A stretch of DNA of 64,000 bases from CAZCCM01 sp964616165 (lineage in GTDB: Bacteria > Bacillota > Clostridia > TANB77 > CAG-508). The stretch is from positions 19,588 through 83,587 of the forward strand of contig CAZTTS010000004.1 of assembly GCA_964616165.1 (NCBI GenBank), in the 5' to 3' direction. Below are positions 27,069 to 35,853 of the stretch, in pieces; the stretch's first letter is position 1; each line of letters starts with the position of its first letter. Below the pieces are notes generated by a model. The model did not search any database. It worked only from the letters and a program-made list of their open reading frames with translations, and had not been told where the DNA came from. The position numbers were made by a program, and so were the translations under genes.

Positions 27069-29039
27069 TTAGAATGTAACTTTTGTATAATCAATAATCT
27101 TTTTTATTTCTTTAGCAACCGTATCTGGGTATTTCTTAGATGCCGCATCATTTATTGTATCATACCCATATTGTTTTAAAAAGGCGTCTGTTGCATATTC
27201 TATTTTCTCTAATTCCCTCATAGTCTTTGCTTTTTTACCTATTGGATTTTTATTATATGATTTGCTAAGTATAAGTTCTGCTACCTTGTCAACATCTACC
27301 GAAAAGTTAATTTCGATAGTTTCTTCTACTATAGTTAATTTATTAATTATTTTTTCAATATATTCATCTTCATTCTCTTTATTTTCTTCTTTAAACATTA
27401 CAATATATGCTAAGATTTCATGAATACTATAATTCTTTTCAATACTTAAGCTTTGTGATAACTTTTCTTCTATTTTTTCTATCTTGTATTCAGCTTCACA
27501 AACTTTAAATTCTTCAATATCTTTTTGTCCTGACAAAACTACTGCTATTTTTTCCATTGATGTTTTATCTTCAAGTTCTTCAATTTCTTCTTCTAAAAGT
27601 TTAATATGACCTTTAGCAATATTTTTAAATACATATTCTGCAATTTGTCTTTTTAATTCATTTTCTTCAATCAAGGCTAATTCATCAAATCTATCTACAG
27701 AAGTCCCCGGTTTTGCTGATTTAGCATTATTAAAATAATTTATTAGAACACCAATTTGATTATCATTTTCTAATATTTTTTTATATCTTATTTCTTTTAC
27801 TTCGTTTTTCTCACCACTGCTTGTAAGTGCTATATAGTATTCTTCAAAATCATTATATATATTATCCATTAAAGTAAATAGTTCTAGTGCTGCTTCTCTT
27901 ATTTTAAATCCATCTGAAACAGCTACATAATTAGCACCACAATCTGCTGCAATTTTAGCAAACTTTTGTTCTATTTTTATAAGTTCTTCAGATCTTTTTA
28001 ATATTAATTCAGACTCTTCTCTATTAGATTTTAAAGCTTTTTGTAAATTTAAAAAGAATTCTTTTTCTTTAGCTGTTAAATTCTCAGCCTTTTTTATTTT
28101 TGTACGTTCTAATTCTATTTCCATTATTGCATCAATAAATAGTTTTTCTAAATATTGTCTAATATCACTTTTCCATGCTTTAATCGAATTTAAAGATATT
28201 ACCATCTTTTCTTGATTATCATTAAATTTATCAATATTAAATTCAATATTTTTAGCAAGTTCTTCTATTTTTTGCTTATCAAACTCACTGTTTGAAACAG
28301 CAACACTTAAATTTTCTTCTTGCAACCTTTCTTTTTCTTGAATTCTTAAAAGTTCAGATTTTGTTTCAGCCAAATTTATACTAATTTGATAATTTTCCTT
28401 TTCACAATCATAATATTGTTTTAGATTTTTTTCTTGTTCTATTGAACTAATAGCTATATTATCAAACAAATCCTCAGGTATATCTCTTTTGGCTGGGTAT
28501 GTCATATTTTCAAAAGTATATTTAACAAAGGTTCTACCTTCAATTTCATTAATACTTCCTGTTTGACCAATTTTATATGGTGGTGCTATTAATACTGTTT
28601 CTAAAACATCAAATTCTTCTTTAGTTATATATACTGGAATATTGTGAAGTTCTGCTTCTACAATTACCAAATCTTCAATATCATAATCCTTTGTTTTTGC
28701 TACAAATAAGTCTTTAGTTCCTATTAATAATCCTAAATATTCAGTATTTGATGCAAATGTATCAAACTCTTTCAAAGACATTGGTATATATACTTTAGAA
28801 AGCTTATGCTTATTATTTAACTCATCTTTAAAGATAGCCAAATAAAGTTTTGAAAAATAATCTAATACTTCTTCTGTATAACTATAATATTCCCAAGTTT
28901 CTTTCTCAAAATTCCCTGTTTTAAGGTTATTTTCTAAATTATCAATTATAAAATTTAGATATTTTTGTTTATTACCTTCTAGAATCTTTTTTATTGATAA
29001 TTGTTCTTCTGGAAAAATATAGTAATCATTTGACCTCAT
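27069..29039 (-). CDS. Large coiled-coil protein of unknown function coupled to the Lon-family protease
   Basis: 656 residues, soluble, with no membrane segment. The N-terminal ~220 residues look mixed alpha/beta (SKVYIPMSLKEFDTFASN, TYPAKRDIPEDLFDNI), while about 225-350 and 480-560 are Glu/Lys-rich coiled coil. The C terminus has a Lys-rich helical domain with YATDAFLKQYGYDTINDA. I do not recognise a family. Its start lies inside the end of the protease gene, a 14-base overlap in another frame, and mutL starts 18 bases downstream, so it is firmly within one operon. An adaptor, substrate or structural partner of the protease is a reasonable inference only. Confidence 0.75.
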   Translation of the reverse strand: MRSNDYYIFPEEQLSIKKILEGNKQKYLNFIIDNLENNLKTGNFEKETWEYYSYTEEVLDYFSKLYLAIFKDELNNKHKLSKVYIPMSLKEFDTFASNTEYLGLLIGTKDLFVAKTKDYDIEDLVIVEAELHNIPVYITKEEFDVLETVLIAPPYKIGQTGSINEIEGRTFVKYTFENMTYPAKRDIPEDLFDNIAISSIEQEKNLKQYYDCEKENYQISINLAETKSELLRIQEKERLQEENLSVAVSNSEFDKQKIEELAKNIEFNIDKFNDNQEKMVISLNSIKAWKSDIRQYLEKLFIDAIMEIELERTKIKKAENLTAKEKEFFLNLQKALKSNREESELILKRSEELIKIEQKFAKIAADCGANYVAVSDGFKIREAALELFTLMDNIYNDFEEYYIALTSSGEKNEVKEIRYKKILENDNQIGVLINYFNNAKSAKPGTSVDRFDELALIEENELKRQIAEYVFKNIAKGHIKLLEEEIEELEDKTSMEKIAVVLSGQKDIEEFKVCEAEYKIEKIEEKLSQSLSIEKNYSIHEILAYIVMFKEENKENEDEYIEKIINKLTIVEETIEINFSVDVDKVAELILSKSYNKNPIGKKAKTMRELEKIEYATDAFLKQYGYDTINDAASKKYPDTVAKEIKKIIDYTKVTF

Positions 29040-31422
29040 TATTCTTTATTCCTCTTTTCTCAGAATATTTTTTTAATTTCTCATAAACTAAATAATTAAC
29101 TGTACCTTTTGGATATTCACCACTCACATTAATCTTTCCACTTGGTACACCAGTTAAAATTTCAATTCCTTCATCTATCGTACTTATAGAATATATATGA
29201 AACTCTTCTTTTTCTACAGATTCAATTATTTCATCCGATAAGTGTAAATTATCAACATTTTGTTGTGGTATTATAACACCTTGACCACCTGTAAAACCTT
29301 TTAATTTACAAATTTGGTAGAAACCTTGTATTTTTTCATTTACACCACCAATTGGTTGTATAAAGCCTTTTTGATTTATAGATCCTGTTACTGCAATTTC
29401 TTGTGATAATGGAAGATCAGCTAATGATGACAATACTGCATAAATTTCAGCTGATGAAGCACTATCTCCATCTATTTCTCCATATAATTGTTCAAAAACA
29501 ATACTTGCTGTTAATGCTAATGGGAAGTTTTGTGCAAATTTTTCTCCTAAATATCCAGAAATAATTAAGATACCTTTTGAATGTGAAGGTCCTGACATCT
29601 CAATTTCTCTTTCAATATTTATTATCCCTCTATTTCCTAAAAATGTGTTTGCTGTAATTTTAGATGGTTTACCAAAAGCATAATCTCCAAAAGATATAAC
29701 ACTCAAACCATTTATTTGTCCTATTTTAGAACCTTTTGTATCAATAAGTAATAAGTCTTTTTCTATCATTTCTGTTAATCTATTATCATACTTTTTGATT
29801 CTATCAATTCTTTCTTCAAAAGCTTTCAAAATATATTCTTCAGTTATTAATTTTTTATTATCTGCTCTTGCCCATGTTGAGGCTTCTGCAACAAGCTTTC
29901 CAATTTCAGCAAAATTAGTTGATAGTTTTTCTTTTTCTTCTGCTAATTTTGATGCATATTCTATAACTCTTGCCATTGCTACATCATTTAATGGTAATAA
30001 TCCTTCCTGTGTGCAATATGAAGCTATAAATTTCGATAATTTATCTACATTTTCTTTTGACTTAATAGCTGTTTCTTCAAACTCAACTTTTATTTTAAAT
30101 AATTTTTTAAAATCAGTATCATTTTGAAGTAAAAATTGATAAGCATCTGCATGCCCTATAAGGATTACTTTAACATCAAGTGGCATATGTTCAGGTTTTA
30201 GGGTTACAAGTAACATGGAAATTTTTTGTTCAGAACTACTTTCCATACCAAGCTTTTCAACTTTTAAAGCTCTTTTTAATATTTCATAAGCCATAGGAGT
30301 TGATAATAATTCTTTTACTTGAAAAACAATATATCCTCCATTAGCTTTGTGTAGTAAACCTGGTTTAATTTTTTTATAATCTGTTACTAATGTTCCAAAT
30401 TTATTTTCATAATCTACTTTTCCAAAAATATTTTCAAAAGTATAATTAATATCCATAATAACTGGAGCACCTTGAATTTCTGAATTATCTATAAAAAGAT
30501 TTACTTCATAATTTTCCCAAGGCTTTGGCTGTTGATGCATCTGATTTGCAGCCCCTTCCGAAAAATCTCTTTTTAAAAATTCATCTAAATTATCTAGTAA
30601 GTCATCTTTTACAGCCTTTAAAAAATATATTATTTTTTTATTATCTTTAAATTTAGCTAATATTGGAACCAATTGTTTGTCAATAATTATATCAGCAATT
30701 CTTTTTTGCCAGTTTTTTAGATTTCCGTCTTTTTTTAATTCTAATTCTTTTATTTCTGCTAAAGCTTCAAAAATATCATTTTGTATATGTTTTGACTTAT
30801 TCTCAAATTCAATTTTGATTTTACTATCTAGTTTTTCAAAATCACCTTGAGATAATGTTATGCCATCAATAATTGGAAGCATAAACACACCATTCGTACT
30901 CTCTATAACTTCAAAACCTTGAGGCTTGGTTTTTTTGTTTAATTTATTTATAACTTCTTTTTTTTCTTTATCAAACTCTTGATTTATAACTACTTTTTCT
31001 TTTTCTAGTTCTTCTTCTTTAAATGCATCTTGTAAATAGGTTCTAATAGTTGAAATAAAAGCATTCATTGAATTTTTAAATTCTAAGCCTCCACCAGCTT
31101 CTAATCTAATAGATATTGGTTCATTTGGATTAGCAAAATTATATACATAGCACCAATCATCTGGCGTTTCTCTGTTTTTTGCTTTTTCTACTAGGTATCT
31201 TCTAATATACATTGTTTTTCCAACACCAGTTGGTCCTTCAAAGAATATATTATATCCTTTTACATTAATATCTAAACCAAAATCAAATGCCTTAATCCCT
31301 CTTTCTTGTCCATAAATTAATTCTGTTGTATCTAAAACAGTGTCTAATGGATTAAAATTAACATCTTTCGGATTTGTTTTTGCTTTTAAATCTTTTGGCA
31401 ACAACCTATTTTTCCTAATCAT
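29026..31422 (-). CDS. Lon-family ATP-dependent protease (LonB-like, cytosolic)
   Basis: 798 residues. An AAA+ part opens with a Walker A FEGPTGVGKTMYIRRYL near 57, split by a long helical insertion (about 115-300); a second set of AAA motifs includes GGYIVFQVKELL near 355. The C-terminal Lon protease domain has the catalytic Ser in GEIDGDSASSAE and the Lys in PIGGVNEKIQGF, both present. There is no LAN N-terminal domain as in LonA and no membrane helices as in archaeal LonB, so it belongs to the Lon-related group with a split AAA domain. It heads an operon with the coiled-coil gene, mutL and miaA, driven by a good promoter at 31466-31494. Confidence 0.9.
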   Translation of the reverse strand: MIRKNRLLPKDLKAKTNPKDVNFNPLDTVLDTTELIYGQERGIKAFDFGLDINVKGYNIFFEGPTGVGKTMYIRRYLVEKAKNRETPDDWCYVYNFANPNEPISIRLEAGGGLEFKNSMNAFISTIRTYLQDAFKEEELEKEKVVINQEFDKEKKEVINKLNKKTKPQGFEVIESTNGVFMLPIIDGITLSQGDFEKLDSKIKIEFENKSKHIQNDIFEALAEIKELELKKDGNLKNWQKRIADIIIDKQLVPILAKFKDNKKIIYFLKAVKDDLLDNLDEFLKRDFSEGAANQMHQQPKPWENYEVNLFIDNSEIQGAPVIMDINYTFENIFGKVDYENKFGTLVTDYKKIKPGLLHKANGGYIVFQVKELLSTPMAYEILKRALKVEKLGMESSSEQKISMLLVTLKPEHMPLDVKVILIGHADAYQFLLQNDTDFKKLFKIKVEFEETAIKSKENVDKLSKFIASYCTQEGLLPLNDVAMARVIEYASKLAEEKEKLSTNFAEIGKLVAEASTWARADNKKLITEEYILKAFEERIDRIKKYDNRLTEMIEKDLLLIDTKGSKIGQINGLSVISFGDYAFGKPSKITANTFLGNRGIINIEREIEMSGPSHSKGILIISGYLGEKFAQNFPLALTASIVFEQLYGEIDGDSASSAEIYAVLSSLADLPLSQEIAVTGSINQKGFIQPIGGVNEKIQGFYQICKLKGFTGGQGVIIPQQNVDNLHLSDEIIESVEKEEFHIYSISTIDEGIEILTGVPSGKINVSGEYPKGTVNYLVYEKLKKYSEKRGIKNNEVK

Positions 31423-31465
31423 TTTGGCCCTCTTTTGTATATTACTTATATTTTTTCTTATGTCT

Positions 31466-31494
31466 ATTATATTTTTTTTAATCTACTTTTTCAA
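31466..31494 (-). promoter_or_regulatory. Sigma-A promoter of the lon-like operon
   Basis: On the minus strand TTGAAA (31489-31494), a 17-bp spacer and TATAAT (31466-31471), 44 bases upstream of the protease start. Confidence 0.7.
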
Positions 31495-31654
31495 GTGAAA
31501 ACATTAAATAAAACTTAGTATTTTTTAATTGTTAATTAAATTTTTAAATAAACAATTTAATTCTTGAAATCCTTAATTAAATCTTCAATAAAATTCTCAA
31601 TTAACTCCCTTAAATCTTCAATTAAAATTATATATACTTAATAATATATAAAAA

Positions 31655-31678
31655 AAGAGGGTTAATTTAACCCCCTTT
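31655..31678 (-). terminator. Intrinsic terminator
   Basis: An inverted repeat with GGGTTAA and TTAACCC at its core, flanked by A-rich and T-rich arms, followed on the minus strand by a T run. It closes the membrane protein gene at 31695-32075. Confidence 0.8.
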
Positions 31679-31694
31679 TAGTTTTTGTTGCCAA

Positions 31695-32075
31695 TTACAT
31701 AACAAATATTAATCTTATGAAGATATGAAAAATCAACAAAAGAATTGCTATTAGGGCAAATCCAAATGTAATATACCGAACTGTTATTGTGTCTGAAAAC
31801 ATTGCCCATATTATTACATATCCTACGATCAATGCTAGCATGGGTTCTATAAGGCCTCCTAAAAACGGAAACACATAGGGCATATCAAAAAGAAGATATG
31901 CTGCTCCTATCCCCACAGCCAGAAACATAACAATTCCTGCCAGTACTTGTAATTTATAGTAAGTAGCAGAAATCTCTCTTGCTAAATAATGCATTGCTGC
32001 TAAAGCAAAAAAAGATATCAGTACTCTAATAACTCCAAGCACAATCGGACTAGCTCCCTGTAATAACTGACTCAT
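31695..32075 (-). CDS. Small membrane protein, member of the four-gene island (gene D)
   Basis: 126 residues, four predicted membrane helices: about 8-28, 40-62, 66-88 and 100-124. The middle reads FLGGLIEPMLALIVGYVIIW, which resembles the corresponding segment of the protein at 32300-32704 (LEGLVFAYSAFIIVAKLVSD). No catalytic motif is seen. AGAGGAG precedes the ATG. The gene has its own extended -10 promoter (32136-32141) and its own terminator. Function unknown; membership of one family with its neighbours is an inference from topology and weak local similarity. Confidence 0.7.
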   Translation of the reverse strand: MSQLLQGASPIVLGVIRVLISFFALAAMHYLAREISATYYKLQVLAGIVMFLAVGIGAAYLLFDMPYVFPFLGGLIEPMLALIVGYVIIWAMFSDTITVRYITFGFALIAILLLIFHIFIRLIFVM

Positions 32076-32135
32076 AGTGTTCTCCTCTCTAGTAACAATC
32101 GTTCAAAAGATAATATTCTATAAATCTTACTTAAT

Positions 32136-32144
32136 ATTATACCA
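32136..32144 (-). promoter_or_regulatory. Extended -10 promoter of gene D
   Basis: On the minus strand TGGTATAATATTAAGTA, a TGnTATAAT box with no clear -35. The same design precedes the other three island genes. Confidence 0.65.
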
Positions 32145-32204
32145 CAAAAGTGTGTTAGTTTCTATTAATTACTAAATAAAATCTAGTATTAGAAGGAAAT
32201 TAGG

Positions 32205-32240
32205 TTAAATAAAATTAAATAAAATTAAATAAAATTAAAT
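32205..32240. repeat. Ten-base tandem repeat (AAAATTAAAT)
   Basis: About 3.6 copies of AAAATTAAAT. It lies between gene A's terminator and gene D's promoter region. Confidence 0.8.
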
Positions 32241-32266
32241 TGAATAAATTAATATTAAACATAAAA

Positions 32267-32291
32267 AAGGAGAGACTTAGAGTCTCTCCTT
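32267..32291 (-). terminator. Strong intrinsic terminator after gene A
   Basis: An 11-bp stem with GGAGAGACT and AGTCTCTCC and a three-base loop, followed by TTTTTAT on the minus strand. Confidence 0.85.
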
Positions 32292-32299
32292 TAATAGCT

Positions 32300-32704
32300 C
32301 TATCTTAGTATTAGATACATAAGATAATGCAGTCCTAGCACCAATGCAGGTAATGTTATTACTAATATAAAGAGAAATTTTTCTTTTTTCCCTTTGGGAT
32401 GTAATGGACCATCAGACACAAGCTTTGCCACTATAATAAAGGCACTGTATGCAAATACTAATCCTTCAAGAATAGGATATATTAAAAAACCAAGTATTTG
32501 CCAACCTGCTAAAAGTCCCCACATTGCTAAAACAAGTAAAACAACATAAAGTAGATTTATCCACTTTTTCTTTTTCTCTTGTTTTAAAACCCGAGTTTTT
32601 AGTAGATACCATTGACCAAACATAATGCCGGTCACAGACACGATCTTTCCTAGTGCTTGCAAGCACACGAAAAGAAGTTCTAAAAAAATTTTTAGGATGT
32701 ACAT
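32300..32704 (-). CDS. Small membrane protein, member of the four-gene island (gene A)
   Basis: 134 residues with about four membrane helices. A conserved cytoplasmic stretch GQWYLLKTRVLKQEKKKKW around residue 30-48 closely matches gene B (NQWYLIRNRIIRDEKKEKW), so A and B are paralogues. The third helix is preceded by LIYPILEGLVFAY. GGAGGTG precedes the ATG. The leader contains a perfect 20-bp palindrome and the promoter is an extended -10 box. The product is unknown; no transport or enzyme motif is seen. Confidence 0.75.
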   Translation of the reverse strand: MYILKIFLELLFVCLQALGKIVSVTGIMFGQWYLLKTRVLKQEKKKKWINLLYVVLLVLAMWGLLAGWQILGFLIYPILEGLVFAYSAFIIVAKLVSDGPLHPKGKKEKFLFILVITLPALVLGLHYLMYLILR

Positions 32705-32728
32705 AGTAATGCACCTCCATATAATATT

Positions 32729-32748
32729 TCGATATAATATTATATCGA
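32729..32748. promoter_or_regulatory. 20-bp perfect palindrome in the gene A leader
   Basis: TCGATATAATATTATATCGA is its own reverse complement. It lies about 12-31 bases downstream of the predicted start of transcription, so it could be an operator for a dimeric repressor or form an RNA hairpin. Confidence 0.6.
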
Positions 32749-32766
32749 TAAAAAGGCTATGCTTAT

Positions 32767-32775
32767 ATTATAGCA
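32767..32775 (-). promoter_or_regulatory. Extended -10 promoter of gene A
   Basis: On the minus strand TGCTATAATATAAGCATA. No good -35 is present. Confidence 0.65.
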
Positions 32776-32885
32776 CAAAAAAGCTTGAATTTCTACTTTT
32801 CTCTAACAAACATCTTTAACAAAAAACATATAATTTATTTTTGAAATGAAAATTTTATCATATTAAATTTTATAAATATAAAAAA

Positions 32886-32906
32886 AGAGAGATTATTAAT
32901 CTCTCT
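32886..32906 (-). terminator. Intrinsic terminator after gene B
   Basis: AGAGAGATT and AATCTCTCT with a three-base loop, then a T run on both strands. Confidence 0.85.
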
Positions 32907-32931
32907 TTTTTATGATTTCTCCACAATTATT

Positions 32932-33321
32932 TTATTGAAGAAAGAACTGTACCATCATAATAACGTATGGTTCCATGCAAACTGCATACAATGCTGCTAC
33001 ATCTCTAGATTCAGTTGGCATTTTTTCATTTGCCATGAAAAGAATGAATGCAGATGTGGATAATGTTGCAAAAATCACCCCGTCTAAAAAGGGCTGTGTT
33101 ATATATGAAAGCAAAATCCAATGCCTTAAAATTTCATATATAGCAACACTAAGTAAAATAACAATAGGTATGTACAACCACTTCTCTTTTTTCTCATCTC
33201 TTATGATCCGATTCCTAATTAGGTACCATTGGTTGTAAAGTATTACACTAATAACCAAAGTCTTTGCCAAACTCTTCAAAATAAAGAAAAAGGCCTCCAC
33301 AATAAATGCAAGATCTTTCAT
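32932..33321 (-). CDS. Small membrane protein, member of the four-gene island (gene B)
   Basis: 129 residues, about four membrane helices. It shares with gene A the block QWYL-(LI)-(KR)-x-R-(VI)-(LI)-(KR)-x-EKK-x-KW after the first helix and a similar PFLDGVIFA segment before the third helix. AAGGAG precedes the ATG. It has its own extended -10 promoter (33373-33378) and terminator. No known domain recognised. Confidence 0.75.
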   Translation of the reverse strand: MKDLAFIVEAFFFILKSLAKTLVISVILYNQWYLIRNRIIRDEKKEKWLYIPIVILLSVAIYEILRHWILLSYITQPFLDGVIFATLSTSAFILFMANEKMPTESRDVAALYAVCMEPYVIMMVQFFLQ

Positions 33322-33372
33322 TTTCTTTCTCCTTATACTAGTTTAATAATGAACACAAATATACTTAAATAT

Positions 33373-33381
33373 ATTATACCA
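33373..33381 (-). promoter_or_regulatory. Extended -10 promoter of gene B
   Basis: On the minus strand TGTGGTATAATATATTTAAG, again TGnTATAAT. Confidence 0.65.
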
Positions 33382-33462
33382 CATTTCTTCTAAAACTCCT
33401 ATACTTCAACTACACTAGATTAATTTTTCTAGCTGTTAAAATTTATAAATCTCTACAAAGAA

Positions 33463-33491
33463 AGAAGGAAAGACAAGTAGCCTTTCCTTCT
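33463..33491 (-). terminator. Intrinsic terminator after gene C
   Basis: A ten-bp stem AGAAGGAAAG with CTTTCCTTCT, followed by CTTTCTTTG on the minus strand. Confidence 0.75.
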
Positions 33492-33509
33492 AAGTGGGTG
33501 TATTTTTCT

Positions 33510-33860
33510 CTACGAAATGTAGAGTCCATACACTAGCAGTTCCAGAAGCATCACCAGAGGAACGATCAAAGATTTTATTAGAATTTTGTCATCCTTCATG
33601 GTTTTCAGAGAAACTCCCAAAACAACCAAATGTGCTATAGGAATACTCAGAACTGTTTCTTGAACTTTGTATGCTTCCCATACAGGAAACATAATTGCGA
33701 AGCCTGTTGCGATCACAGATACTATGACATACCACAAAAGCATAATCCGCTTGTTAGCGGCCTCTTCCTTCACAAGCAACTTGTTTAGGAGAAACAACTG
33801 CAGAGCCATAACAACTGCCAAAACGACAACCTTACCGATGAACATTAAAACGTACGACAT
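33510..33860 (-). CDS. Small membrane protein, member of the four-gene island (gene C)
   Basis: 116 residues from the ATG at 33860, chosen because GGAGG lies nine bases upstream; a longer frame to 33944 would run through the promoter. About four membrane helices. The block LQLFLLNKLLVKEEAANKR sits where genes A and B have QWYLLKxRVLKQEKKKKW, so it is a more distant relative. Codon choice is visibly richer in G and C than in its neighbours (GCC, AAC, GTC, GCG are frequent), which suggests a more recent arrival. Own promoter at 33924-33929. Confidence 0.7.
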   Translation of the reverse strand: MSYVLMFIGKVVVLAVVMALQLFLLNKLLVKEEAANKRIMLLWYVIVSVIATGFAIMFPVWEAYKVQETVLSIPIAHLVVLGVSLKTMKDDKILIKSLIVPLVMLLELLVYGLYIS

Positions 33861-33923
33861 ACTTCTTCCTCCACTTCTTTTCTTATTCAATATTTTGAAA
33901 CAGTAAATAAACTGCTTACTTAT

Positions 33924-33932
33924 ATTATACCA
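33924..33932 (-). promoter_or_regulatory. Extended -10 promoter of gene C
   Basis: On the minus strand ATGGTATAATATAAGTAAGC. The stretch TAATATAAGTAAGC recurs in the rpmG promoter. Confidence 0.65.
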
Positions 33933-33998
33933 TAAATTAAGCATATTCTGCCAAATGTATACTTATTTTTTATTAAATTGTAATATCAATAATATAAA

Positions 33999-34033
33999 AC
34001 CACCTTTTACAGCATTTTCTATAATAAGGTGGT
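33999..34033 (-). terminator. Intrinsic terminator after the acyl-CoA-synthetase-like gene
   Basis: ACCACCTT and AAGGTGGT with a 19-base loop, followed by TTTTATATT on the minus strand. Confidence 0.65.
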
Positions 34034-34095
34034 TATTGTTTAGTTCATTAGTCGTAATATAAAATTTAAATATCTAAATAATTTTCAAACATTTA

Positions 34096-35841
34096 TTATT
34101 TTATTAATACCTTTTCTATTTTTTTCATTTCTTCATATCTTTTAATTTTTCTAGTTGTTGTTTTAATTAATTCTTCTTTGCTTAAATATATTTCTTTAAT
34201 ATATTTATATGTTGAATGTTTCTTATTAACTTTTTTTACTTCTTTCCAAAGAATATCGTGAATTTTTGATTCTTCAATTCCTTCAAAATGTTCTTCATTA
34301 TATACTATTTTTGCACATAATTTTAGATTAGTACTATCTCCTTTTTGAGGGGCGCCAAAAACCATAGATTCTTCTACCCCTGGTATTAAATTTAATACAT
34401 TTTCTATTTCATCAGGATAGATGTTTTTCCCGTTTTTAAGTACAATCACTGTTTTCTTTCTTCCAGTTATAGATAAATAACCTTCTTCAGTAAATCTACC
34501 TAAATCTCCTGTTTTAAACCATCCATCTTCATCCATAGCTTCTTTTGTTGCTTCAATATCATTATGATATCCAATCATTACAGTAGGCCCTTTGACTAAA
34601 ATTTCACCTTCACCTGATTCATCAGAACTATCTATTTTTACTTTAACTTTAGGGAATATTTTACCAACAGTTCCAGGTTTTACATGAGGAGGATATCCAG
34701 CAGCTACAATAGGAGATGTTTCTGTAGCGCCATATCCTTGTGTTAATAATATTCCAATATTGTTATACCATTTTTGTACATCTTTTGATAATTCAGCTCC
34801 ACCTGAAACAAATAGTCTTACATTGCCTCCTAAAGATCTATGAATATCTTTAAAAATTTCTTTTCTTTTATCAATTCCGATTTTCATAAGCATTGAAGAA
34901 AGTCTAAGCCCTGCTCTAAATATATTATATTTCCCTTGCTTTTGTATTTCTTTAATTATGTTTTTTTGTATTCCTTCAAAAAGAAGAGGTACAGAAATCA
35001 TGCAAGAAATTTGATATTCTTTAATATTTTCTGCTAAATATCTTAGTCCATCTGCATATGTAATCATTGCGCCAGAATAATATGCATATAGGAATCCTAC
35101 AGTTGCTTCAAAAATATGAGATAAAGGTAGGAATGACAAAAATGTATCTCCTCTGCCTACATCAAAAACAGCTTGTATTCCAGCTACATTGGTACAAACA
35201 GATTTTTGAGACAATGCTACCAATTTAGGATTTGAAGTTGTTGCAGATGTAAATATTAAAATAGAAGTAACATCAGGGTTAATTTCCAAATCACTATATT
35301 TTGTATTTCCTTTTTCAATAATTTTTGCGCCTTTTTCAACTAAGGCTTTATATGATTCTTCTTTCTTATTAGATTTATCTAAATCCATATTTATAAAATG
35401 TCGCAATTTAGAATCTTTATTCTTTCTAACTTTGTTAATAATATCAGCATATTTTTTTGAATATATTATACCTTCAACTTCTGATTTTATAATTGCTGTT
35501 TCAATTTCTTCTGCTTTTAATGCTCTATCTAGTGGAACAACAATACCTAGTCCACAAGTAATCGTAGCATAAGCTACACTCCACTCATAACGATTCTCAG
35601 ATATTATTGCAATTTTTTTATTTTTTAATTCCATATCTAAAAGCATTGTTCCTAATGATTCATAATCTTTTATATATTGAGAATTACTTATAGTTCTATA
35701 TTCTTTAATAGTTTTATCATTTCTCGTTTTATATTTAAAAGCTGGCCCATCACCAAATTTAATTAATGGACATTTAAAAAGTTCTCTAAAGTTTTTGATT
35801 TCCTCTATTTCAACATCTGAAGAATAAATTATCTCAATCAT
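34096..35841 (-). CDS. AMP-binding enzyme, long-chain acyl-CoA synthetase-like
   Basis: 581 residues of the ANL superfamily. Adenylation motifs: FTSATTSNPKLVALSQ near 198 (the Thr/Ser-rich phosphate loop, normally SGTTGxPKGV), GYGATETSPIV near 370, KTGDLGRF near 445, GRKKTVIVLKNGKNIYPDEIE near 460, and the C-terminal catalytic Lys in TTTRKIKRYE. These give acyl-adenylate and then acyl-CoA or acyl-carrier formation. The two Gly of the phosphate loop are replaced by Ala and Ser, which is unusual but keeps the Thr and Lys. No acyl carrier or other lipid gene is adjacent. AGAGGT precedes the ATG. Confidence 0.85.
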   Translation of the reverse strand: MIEIIYSSDVEIEEIKNFRELFKCPLIKFGDGPAFKYKTRNDKTIKEYRTISNSQYIKDYESLGTMLLDMELKNKKIAIISENRYEWSVAYATITCGLGIVVPLDRALKAEEIETAIIKSEVEGIIYSKKYADIINKVRKNKDSKLRHFINMDLDKSNKKEESYKALVEKGAKIIEKGNTKYSDLEINPDVTSILIFTSATTSNPKLVALSQKSVCTNVAGIQAVFDVGRGDTFLSFLPLSHIFEATVGFLYAYYSGAMITYADGLRYLAENIKEYQISCMISVPLLFEGIQKNIIKEIQKQGKYNIFRAGLRLSSMLMKIGIDKRKEIFKDIHRSLGGNVRLFVSGGAELSKDVQKWYNNIGILLTQGYGATETSPIVAAGYPPHVKPGTVGKIFPKVKVKIDSSDESGEGEILVKGPTVMIGYHNDIEATKEAMDEDGWFKTGDLGRFTEEGYLSITGRKKTVIVLKNGKNIYPDEIENVLNLIPGVEESMVFGAPQKGDSTNLKLCAKIVYNEEHFEGIEESKIHDILWKEVKKVNKKHSTYKYIKEIYLSKEELIKTTTRKIKRYEEMKKIEKVLIK

Positions 35842-35853
35842 TGTTTACCTCTT

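Noticed and set aside
32466..32720. 84-codon frame overlapping gene A
   Set aside because: Its codons lie in another frame of a clear membrane protein and include no motif.
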